This document shows positions 56,165 to 64,000 of a stretch of 64,000 bases of DNA, piece after piece. The number at the start of each line of letters is the position of its first letter. The first letter of the stretch is position 1. The notes below the pieces were generated by a model. The model was not told the origin of the DNA and made no database searches. It saw only the letters and a list, made by a program, of their open reading frames with translations. The position numbers were made by a program, and so were the translations under genes. This stretch comes from Xenoacremonium recifei (lineage: Eukaryota > Ascomycota > Sordariomycetes > Hypocreales > Nectriaceae), in the NCBI GenBank assembly GCA_012184525.1, contig WOFQ01000011.1:62001-126000 (forward strand), in the 5' to 3' direction.

Positions 56165-57134
56165 GGCCAGACGGCGACCCAACCACGACCGCAGATCTGA
56201 CGGTTGCGGGGGGTTCAGCCTCGATGGGGCGCGTCTGGAATGCTGTGCATTGTCTCGGTCGGCCATGGTCCAATCCTGACATGGTCGGCCAGCCTGGACT
56301 CAAGCCTTCCCGCCACGTCCCGCCGCAGGTGACCCCGGAGTGGACGATGAAAAGACCATGTTTGCTTTGGCGGGCCACACACACCGTGACGTCGGGCTGA
56401 GGCCAGCGAGGGCTGGGTTTTGCACTTACTAAAGTCCAGGTCGCCGAAGAGGGCTGGCTAGTTATGAACCCGGCGGTGCCAAAGTTTATGAGTGGTGGCC
56501 GGCACGAGGTTGGCGCTCACACACACTGGCACTCACACTTACACACTCCCGGACACATATACGCACGCAAACACTGAGCATACACACAAGGCCAGTCATA
56601 GAAATTCCAGAGGCTATAGTGACTCAACACGGTTAGCATCACAGTCGGGGATCAGAAAGCGACAGCCGGCCCAGGGTCGTGAATTACCGTATGGTGTAGT
56701 GTCGTGGGATCCCGTCATATTCGCTTCCGTCCCACGCTCTCTTCTTTCTTCTGGTGACAACCTCGCTCACGCTGCCCAACCGATTGACAAAGCCTGGAAA
56801 GTTCCGCATTGCAGCCATCCTCGCGCCTTGTGGCGGCTGTCAGAACCTCTGAGTGGCTGTTGGGCTTGGTCACGGTGACAGGGGGTTCGGAGCGTCCTTG
56901 CGCGTGGCCATCAATCAAAGCTCGTCCGTATTGTCTTTCTTTGTCGGTTGGTGGCGCAAAGGGAGACGAGACCTTATTCAGGCCGATCTGGTATACCTTG
57001 AAAGCGACGGCCCCCCCGCGCAGGACAATCACCCAACGTCGCTCTGGAGTTCATCCCATTTCTTTCATCTTGCAATCAAACACAACGCCGTGGTCTAGAC
57101 GAACAGAAGAACAACACTCGAACTGGTTTCCACG

Positions 57135-58442
57135 ATGAGCAGGACTTACGCGCATTCCCTGAGCGGGCTGGAGGAGGCGCTGCCGCCAGAGAACGAGTAC
57201 CTGTATCGAACGAAGCCCTTACCACCGCCGCCGATGAGCTCAAGACCCGCCTCCAGATCGACGCAAAGCCTTCACTCTGTGCCAGTCCGACTACATGATG
57301 GCCGGAGAAGCCATGATCATATCCCCCTTCGACCCTCGCCGCTCGTCCTGCATCCAGCTAAGACTCGCTCCGAAATGATGCCTCCAAGTCCTGGAAGCCG
57401 CAGCCCTGGCAATGCGAGACGTCGCTCGTCTCACAAGCTTCACCAGCTCACGGGCCACGATGTCGGCTCCCATGACTACGTCCCTGTGCGCAGGATCCTC
57501 TCCGCATCGGCGTCGCCGACAGACTCGTCCAGTAGCTACAGCCAGTCCTTTGACAGACCGATTCTGGAGGAAGAGAACATGTGTGAGACGGCGAGGTATT
57601 CAGAGAGCAGCGCTCCTCCAGCTTTGGAACCAGACTGCGATGGTACGTCAAGTAAGCGCAGCTCGGACGCTCCCAAATCACCTCGAAATGTCATGTTCCA
57701 CTCGCCGCCGATGAAGCAACCTCCATCGACCATCCATTACAGCAGCGCGCCGGGCTCCCTCGATCACGTCCCCGGGCTGCATGTGACGTTCCCTGAAGAT
57801 GGCCAGTGGCGAGCCAGCAAATCGTACACATACTTCAGCGACTCTGAGACTGCCGACGAATATCACAGAATTACCACCGATCTCGCTACTCTCCCAATAC
57901 GAGATTCCCTATATACTACATCTCCGACTCCAACACAAACCTCGTTCTCCAGCCGGCTGAGTCTCTCGGCGCGGTCTCTCTTCTCGCGGCGGCGGGATAC
58001 GCCATCGTCTCTAGAACTTACTCGACCACACACCGCTCCCCAAAGTCGGCCGCTGAGGACGCCGCATCCCCGGCAGAGCTCTGTGGGCTCGGATTCTACG
58101 GCGGCATCGCAGCCACAAAGCGTCTTCGAGTCGGATGATGAAGACGAGGATGATGACCACAATGTGCGAGGAACCATTCGCGACTTCTTCGTGCGCCGCG
58201 ACGACACGAGGGCATCAACAGGTGCCATGATGCCTCCGCCACGGCCATCACCACCGCGCCCGGAACGACCAAGTAGGTCAGATGTGCCAAGTCTCTTCTC
58301 CAAGACGGGCGGGCAGGTCAAGGGGCTTCTTGCCAGTGCCCGGGGACCCAAGATGTCCAAGGCGGAGAGGCGGCGGAACGAACTGAGGAGTCGCATTCGA
58401 GTGATTCCTGAGGCAACTGTGGTGGAGGGGAATTTCTTTTAG
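57135..58442 (+). CDS. Ser/Pro-rich disordered protein of unknown function
   Basis: This is a single exon of 435 residues from ATG 57135 (MSRTYAHSLSGLEEALPP). It is rich in Ser, Pro and Arg, with an acidic patch (FESDDEDEDDDHN) and a recurrent HDHIP/HDYVP/LDHVP motif near residues 60, 113 and 207. A basic C-terminal block (SKAERRRNELRSRIRVIPE) is the most helix-like part. No domain, signal peptide or membrane segment is visible. Length, ATG context and absence of stops support a real gene, but I do not recognise it. Confidence 0.7.
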   Translation: MSRTYAHSLSGLEEALPPENEYLYRTKPLPPPPMSSRPASRSTQSLHSVPVRLHDGRRSHDHIPLRPSPLVLHPAKTRSEMMPPSPGSRSPGNARRRSSHKLHQLTGHDVGSHDYVPVRRILSASASPTDSSSSYSQSFDRPILEEENMCETARYSESSAPPALEPDCDGTSSKRSSDAPKSPRNVMFHSPPMKQPPSTIHYSSAPGSLDHVPGLHVTFPEDGQWRASKSYTYFSDSETADEYHRITTDLATLPIRDSLYTTSPTPTQTSFSSRLSLSARSLFSRRRDTPSSLELTRPHTAPQSRPLRTPHPRQSSVGSDSTAASQPQSVFESDDEDEDDDHNVRGTIRDFFVRRDDTRASTGAMMPPPRPSPPRPERPSRSDVPSLFSKTGGQVKGLLASARGPKMSKAERRRNELRSRIRVIPEATVVEGNFF

Positions 58443-59021
58443 GTCAGGAATTTTATGGTGTTGCAAACTTGGGCTGGGATAGGGAGTCTTGGTTTTTGGG
58501 GTTTGCATTTGCCCGGTGCATGGCAGGTATATTGGGCTTGGAATAAGATTCCCACTGGGTGGTATTTTGACTGCGAACATGGCTGGCTTGGTGCAAAGAG
58601 TATACGGTTCGACAAAAGAAAAGTATAGAGAGATGTTTGGTCACATGGAAGAAAGCAAATATGACTGATGGTTTGAACTTGATCGGCGTCACAAGCCAAT
58701 ATTAATTCGTTGCCTGTTTGAATGTGAACGCAACACCATAACCTTCAGCAGTGACAGTAATAGGTCAAACAATACAATGGTTACTATACCGCAACAGGCA
58801 GCAATATTATAGAGCACTATTTACACCAATAACAGCAGAGTATGTGATACTTGCTGCATCTGATAATCCTGCCCTGCCATGCCTCGCTTCGGCACCGACT
58901 TTCGCTTCCCCACCCCCGCATCTTCTCCAACCGGAGCCGGAGCCGCGTCCCGAGTCCGATTGCTTGCAAACCCGCCTTCTGCCTTATCCCTTTGATACCT
59001 GGAAGATCACAACCTCAGACG
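58443..59021. other. Intergenic, no gene seen
   Basis: 3' UTR of the disordered-protein gene and promoter of the Nudix gene. The upstream frame stays open before ATG 59022, but without another ATG in frame nearby. Confidence 0.5.
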
Positions 59022-60364
59022 ATGACGACAGACGCGGCTGCAGCGGCGACGACGACGACAGTTGACGACGATTCTGCTCCGCCGGCAAAGAAGGCCAAGA
59101 CTGGCTCTGACTCTGACAATCTGACCGAGGCCGAGGTCGCTGCGTTGCAGAACGGCATCAGTGAGGCTGGCGGGCTTAAGGGGCAGAGTGTGAATCTTGG
59201 TGAGAGCTCGTTGTATTACGAAGCGTGCACTATGGCGCCGTTGAATGCGTTTTCTCTAGTATGATATTTCCATTTCATTTATTTCCTTAGACCAGATCTT
59301 CTCCCCGCGGTGTGAGTTGAGATTGGGCATCAATATCGGCACATACACACCACTCAAAGACCCTATACACTATGTCATATATATCAATATAGACTCATAA
59401 CTAATCCATCCCAGGCTGCCATCGCCCGGCTCAGGGCCTACCGCCCTCCACCGTTCCCGCTCTGGGACAACCTCCCAGCCCGCAAGCGCGCAGCTGTCCT
59501 AATCCTGCTATACGGCGACAAGCGCGGCGACTTGCGGGTTGTGATTACAATGCGCGCCGCCAGCTTGCGCAGCTTCTCAGGCCATGCGGCGTTCCCGGGC
59601 GGCAAGGCGGATGATACGGAGGAGACGCCGTGTGCGTGAGCCCCTGAAACTGTGGTGAAGCACACTTCTAACTAAGCCTGTCTGCAGACCAGATTGCCCG
59701 GCGCGAGGCCTGGGAGGAGATCGGCCTGCCCATGGACGACAGCAAGATCCCGCGGCCGTTCCGCATCGAGCATCTCTGCATTCTCCCGCCGTCTCTCGCG
59801 CGGACACACCTCGTCGTCCGGCCCGTCGTCGCGCTCCTCCATGCCGATCGCACCGCCAGCGGCACCAGCTCGCCCGCCACCGTCGAAGAAACCATGATGC
59901 CCAAACTCGACGCGCGCGAAGTCGCCGCCGTCTTCTCCGCGCCCTTCTACAACTTCCTCAAACTAACCGACCTGCCCCCATCTCCCGACGCACCGCTTCC
60001 CCCCGGCCACTGGTACGATGGCTCATGGCTGACGTACAAGGACCACCCGTGGCGCGTGCACAACTTCTACGTGCCGGTGAACAACCAGCGCGTGTCGACG
60101 CCGCGGCGAAGTAGCGCGCAGGGTCCGTTGGGGGAGAAGTTGGAGGAGGAGGCGGAGAGGGAGGGGAGGTTTAAGGTCTGGGGGATGACGGCGAGGGTGT
60201 TGGTTGATGCGGCGAGGTTGGCGTATGCGGAGGAGCCGGAGATGGAGCATAATGAGAATTATGGTGATGATGAGATTATTGCGGTGGCGGATGCGGCGGG
60301 GGATTTGAGTGAGTTGGGGCAGGAGAAGAAGGGGGAGGAGAATGGTGAGGCGGCCAAGATGTAG
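59022..60364 (+). CDS. Nudix hydrolase, coenzyme A diphosphatase type
   Basis: Exons 59022-59258, 59415-59631 and 59688-60364 give 376 residues, with introns of 156 and 56 nt. The Nudix box G-x5-E-x7-RE-x-WEE-x-GL is complete once spliced: GGKADDTEETP|YQIARREAWEEIGL. Before it lie LPARKRAAVLILLYGDKRGDLRVV and RSFSGHAAFPGG, typical of PCD1/NUDT7-8 CoA pyrophosphatases. These hydrolyse CoA and derivatives to phosphopantetheine and 3',5'-ADP, usually in peroxisomes or mitochondria. No PTS1 is seen (ends EAAKM). The first 70 residues (Ala/Thr/Asp-rich, PPAKKAKT) are unusual. A second ATG at 59232 (MAPLNAFSL) would give a normal-length enzyme and may be the real start. Confidence 0.85.
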
Positions 60365-60577
60365 ATGCGGGGGTTGGAATACATGAGAGCGGGAGTTGGA
60401 TCCTAGAATATGGTATGATCATGAGTTTCCTTGTATTGAATTGGTCTTATATAAAGTCTGGCGCGCCATGTTGCTCCCTTTGATGCTGCTGAAATGTCAA
60501 CCAATAAATCTAAACGAACAAATATCCTGCTTTGCTAGTCTTCTTCATCGCTCGTCACAGGAACTCATAGGAGTACA

Positions 60578-61390
60578 TTAATGGCAAGCATTATCCTTGG
60601 TTGCTGCAAGGTGCTTCCCGAAGAGGATGTAGCCAAAGAAGGCTCCCAAAGACACCGACACCATGACCCAGCCATTGTAAGTCATGAAAACAAGCCTAGT
60701 CGCCATCAGTCAGTCACTCTTCCCCAAGCTGCCACAGGTAGGATACTCACATCAACATAAACGCATAAAAGTTCTGGGCCGCATACAGCGCCGCCTTGAT
60801 GACGTGCGCCCGCTGGCTCGCCTGATCCTGGCTCGACCCTGGAGAGAGGAAAGGAGTTGTCTCAGTCACAGCACCACCATCACCTCAACAGAAAACAAGA
60901 CTTAGCATGTGTGCGTGCGCGATGTTCAGAGACAAAAAAAGGAGATGCCACTCTCAAAGTGCAAATCACCGCTTTCTCACGTCTCCCACTCGATAGACGT
61001 CCGCCACCACCACCACGCATGTAGAGTTGAAACGCATAGAAGGGGTCGCTTACTGGGCACGGCCTGGACGCGGCGGTCGAGTTGGGCTTCGTAGCGGCGG
61101 GAGAGGTTGCGCAGGGCTTCGTAGCCGATGCCGAGGAGGATGACGGCGATGAGCGAGAGGATGAGCGAGGGCGTGGAGCGGATGTGCCATTGCCGGAAGA
61201 CGATGCAGAGGTTGGTCGTGTCCCAGGTGAAGAGCATCTGGAGGCAGGGCAGGGCAAGTCAGTGGGATGTTTGTTGGGGGTATAGAAGGGATTTGCGTAC
61301 GTTCATGCTGCACATGTCGCCCATGCCGCCATCGCCGTGGTCCATGTCGCCGTGATCCATGCCGGCGTGGTGCATCATATGGTCGTCCAT
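60578..61390 (-). CDS. CTR-family copper transporter
   Basis: There are four exons: 61390-61301, 61237-61054, 60838-60751 and 60695-60578, giving 159 residues. Introns are 63, 215 and 55 nt. The N-terminus is Met/His/Asp-rich (MDDHMMHHAGMDHGDMDHGD, then MGDMCSM), the copper-collecting domain. Three membrane segments follow: SLILSLIAVILLGIGYEALR, FYAFMLM|LVFMTYNGWVMV with the MxxxM pore motif, and GAFFGYILFG with GxxxG. The end is ATKDNACH with a Cys-His terminus. CTR proteins form trimers that import Cu(I) at the plasma or vacuolar membrane. The size suggests a Ctr2-like, lower-affinity type. The second intron is long for this window, and its acceptor rests on restoring frame. Confidence 0.9.
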
Positions 61391-62069
61391 GGTGGTCGAA
61401 TCGTCGTCGTGCCTCTTCGGTCGTTGTTCGGCCAAGGGGTGGGATAGTCTGGAATGAAACGCGCTGGAACAATAATATCAAGAATTGTCGCGGGTTTCAG
61501 ACATTAAATAGACGGAAAGTTCCTCGAAACGAGCTCAAACTTGCGCAAGGTGGTATCGGAATGGTGGTGGAGGAGGAGAGAAGAAGAAGCTCGGAGCTGT
61601 CGTGGGACGTGGACGGGAAGCTCCAGCACCATAGCCGACCTCGATAACGCGTTCCGGGGCATTACCCGCTAGAGCCCATCCCCTGTAAGCCGCTAGAGCT
61701 TAGGGGTCTTTCGATGGCCTCATGGGTGAGGGGCAGGGCAGTTTAGGCCAGGCCAGGCCAAAAGCGCCCGGGAACGAGGCAATAATGATGCCAGCGGCCA
61801 TGCGGTGGTGACAGAGTTTGCGATGTATCGGTTTTTTAAACGTCTCTCCCCATCGGAAGTGACGTGGGATTGCTGAGTTGCAGCGTCCGAAGATCCCGTC
61901 CCGATTTCTAATCGCTGGTGGTCTATGACTCTGAGCCTCAACTAGACTTAACTAACTCTTGCAGAAACAACACCAGTAATTGATTTGCATCTCATTCGTA
62001 CCTACCCACAACTGAAGAGTTGCTGGCTTGAGACATCAATTGCTTGAGTTTTTAAACAGGCCTGCAGCA
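61391..62069. other. Divergent promoter, copper transporter and 3-HAO
   Basis: This is the shared upstream region of divergent genes. No gene is seen. Short frames lack ATG starts and domains. Confidence 0.5.
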
Positions 62070-62713
62070 ATGCTTGCTTCACCTGTCAATTTGCCCAAGT
62101 GGTGAGTCCAGCAGAGTCGCAACTCAAACATATCACTCACTCACAACTCCCCAGGCTGGCGGAAAACTCGCACCTCCTGCAGCCGCCCATCAACAACTAC
62201 TGCGTCTACAATGAAGACTTCACCGTCATGGTACATCCCCTCTCATCTCATGCCCTCCCCTTCTAACAGCCATCGCAGATCGTCGGCGGCCCCAACGCCC
62301 GCACCGACTACCACATCAACCAAACGCCCGAGTGGTTCTACCAGTACAAGGGCGCCATGATGCTCAAAGTCGTCGACAACGGCCAGTTCCGCGACATCAT
62401 CATCCGCGAGGGCGACATGTTCCTCCTGCCCGGCAACACGCCGCACAACCCCGTGCGCTTCGCCAACACCGTCGGCGTCGTGCTCGAGCAGAAGCGGCCG
62501 GCCGACTCGTTGGATCGCATGCGCTGGTACTGCGGTGAGTGTCGCGAGATTGTGCACGAGGCGGCTTTCCATTGCACTGATTTGGGCACGCAGATCAAGA
62601 CGGCGGTGGAGGACTTCAAGGGGGATGCGGCGAAGAGGACGTGTGGGAAGTGTGGTGCGTTGGCGGATTGGGCGCCGAAGCCGGGGTCGATTAAGGATCC
62701 TAACCTGGAGTAA
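62070..62713 (+). CDS. BNA1: 3-hydroxyanthranilate 3,4-dioxygenase
   Basis: Exons 62070-62101, 62155-62230 and 62279-62713 give 180 residues, with introns of 53 and 48 nt. It is a cupin-fold Fe(II) dioxygenase of the kynurenine pathway that opens 3-hydroxyanthranilate on the way to quinolinate and NAD. Iron ligands are visible as His48 and Glu54 in [12 protein letters not shown] and His92 in [15 protein letters not shown]. The C-terminus keeps the rubredoxin-like Cys pairs (YCGEC and CGKCG), as in bacterial and fungal enzymes. It ends [11 protein letters not shown]. The start was chosen at the first ATG. The short first exon encodes [11 protein letters not shown]. Confidence 0.95.
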
Positions 62714-63005
62714 ATGGCTTTTGACTTGTGATGAAAGTGTGTGATGAGATATTATGGGGGGCCTGGGAGTTGTGGTGTGGTGTTGTGTGTGTTTAAGGGT
62801 TTGCAGGGTGTGGCATGGGATGGCGGAAACGAGACATCGTTTATACACAATCATTTGCTTCCATAGTAAAGCAGGTATAACACGCATAGTACAGCAAAAT
62901 ACCTAGGACACACGTTTTGGGTGACAAAGTCACGTCTATAAAACCGCCCAATCTTCCCCCCTTTTATCCCTTTATCCCTCTCCCATACTTCACTCTCACA
63001 ACCCC

Positions 63006-63849
63006 TCAAGTCTCAGCAAAGGCATATGAGCTCGGCGACTCCTCCACCGGGATCTCAATCGCACCCTCCTCAAGCTCCTTGCCATCCACCCTCACACCCG
63101 CAACAATCACATCACCGGGCACAGCCGGCCCAACACCTGCAGGGGTGCCCGTCAGCACGATGTCGCCGGGGTGCAGCGTCATGACCTTGGAGATGTCGCT
63201 CATGATGCGCGGGATGCGGTAGATCATCAGGTTCGTCGAGCCTTGCTGCTTGGTCTCGCCGTTGACCTTGAGGAACAGCTCGACCTCTTGCGGGTCCTGG
63301 ATGGCGGTCTTGGGGATGATGTTGCTCATTGGCAGGAAGGTGTCGAAGCCCTTGGCGATGTCCCAGGGGAGGCCCTTCTTCTTGGCTTCGTTTTGCGCGT
63401 TGCGGGCCGTCATGTCGATGGCCACGGCATAAGCTGCACACTCTGTGTTAGCATCCATGTTCTCAATGACCAATTTTCCCTCTTCATACCCTTGATAGCA
63501 TCCAAGGCACCCTTGGTGTCATCCGGCTTGAGATCTCGGACCACCTTGCCGATGATCAGGGCCAGCTCAACCTCATAGTGCATGTCAATGCCCTTGGGCC
63601 GCAGACACGAGCCTCCCCCAGGCGTGACGATGGATGACGGCGGCTTGAGGAAGAAAAAGGGCTGCTTGGGCGTCGTGTTGTTCAGCTCAGCAATGTGCTC
63701 GCTGTTTTCCATGTCAGTGAGAGTCCTGAAGCTTGCGACAGGGGGGCGTACGCAAAGTTGCGGCCGATGCAGACAACCTTGCCGGCCTGCTTCAGCGATG
63801 AGGAAGCCTGAGGGGCCAGAGTGGCCATTGTGCGTCGAAATGCAAACAT
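63006..63849 (-). CDS. Fumarylacetoacetate hydrolase-domain protein, FAHD1-like
   Basis: Exons 63849-63752, 63701-63490 and 63433-63006 give 245 residues, with introns of 50 and 56 nt. The N-terminus MFAFRRTMATLAPQASSS may target mitochondria. The FAH core reads GKVVCIGRNF|AEHIAELNN, PFFFLKPPSSIV, MHYEVELALIIGK (metal-binding Glu residues), AIDMTARNAQ, KGFDTFLPMS and PGDIVLTGTPAGVGP. FAHD1-type enzymes act as acylpyruvases and oxaloacetate decarboxylases in mitochondria. It is convergent with the 3-HAO gene. About 150 nt of upstream sequence remain in the window. Confidence 0.93.
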
Positions 63850-64000
63850 CGTGACGGATTTGAGGAGGGATTGAGCCGGGAAGGGTGCTCAATTTGAAGT
63901 GATGGCTTTGTCGGTTCTTGTTCAAGGCGCCGATGCTGGAGCTCGGCTAAGAATGGAGGCCCCGTTCATTCCATCGGAATAGCATCCGGTCATCGCGGGA

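Larger units (their letters stand above)
55348..57134. other. Intergenic with palindromes and a long hairpin
   Basis: No gene is seen in 1.8 kb. Two unusual structures are listed separately: a run of perfect palindromes at 55576-55724 and a 155-bp inverted repeat at 56010-56164. A CA-rich stretch occurs at about 56516-56592 (ACACTCACAC-like). The end is the leader of the disordered-protein gene. Confidence 0.6.

Noticed and set aside
1..64000. Secondary-metabolite cluster, CRISPR or phage-like system
   Set aside because: No polyketide, peptide or terpene synthase, no repeats-spacer array and no phage genes are present. The gene set is eukaryotic and mostly housekeeping.

Overview
The window looks like nuclear DNA of a filamentous ascomycete, most likely a Sordariomycete and perhaps Hypocreales. 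The genes are compact and broken by short introns (about 46-215 nt) with GTRNGT donors and CTRAC-like branch sites. It carries a HET-domain gene, an EXS/ERD1-type gene, a long-lineage mitochondrial protein and other genes typical of Pezizomycotina. I found no rRNA, tRNA, CRISPR array, intact transposon or prokaryote-like operon. All calls come from reading motifs and splice sites by eye; no database was searched.

Layout. 1-13 kb: SMP-30/regucalcin-like lactonase, a large zinc-ribbon protein with an in-frame TAG near its 5' end, F1 ATP synthase delta (five exons, one GC-AG intron), an APQ12-like membrane protein, and GPN3 GTPase. 13-27.5 kb: S-adenosylmethionine synthetase, a 5.3-kb gene-free stretch holding six copies of a TTCCTATTG motif, a nuclear Asn-rich protein, a PI-PLC X-domain protein and a mitochondrial-type protein of unknown function. 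27.5-41 kb: a sparser accessory segment with an MFS sugar transporter, a HET protein, a peroxisomal MaoC hydratase ending in AKL, and three tandem coiled-coil genes, the middle one built on a perfect 21-bp minisatellite. 41-64 kb: a dense housekeeping run with tubulin cofactor E, a CCCH zinc-finger protein, a pyridoxal-reductase-like AKR, dynein intermediate chain, ATP synthase subunit e, STT3 oligosaccharyltransferase, an EXS protein, a disordered protein, a CoA-type Nudix hydrolase, a CTR copper transporter, 3-hydroxyanthranilate dioxygenase and an FAHD1-like hydrolase. Between the EXS gene and the disordered-protein gene lie a cluster of perfect palindromes and a 155-bp near-perfect hairpin.

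The genes are not an operon or an evident metabolite cluster. Some share a compartment (two ATP synthase subunits, 40 kb apart) or may share promoters (GPN3/SAM synthetase, dynein IC/ATP synthase e, CTR/3-HAO). The signals least explained by ordinary annotation are the TTCCTATTG array, the hairpin and palindrome cluster at 55.5-56.2 kb, and the coiled-coil trio with matching 5' architecture.
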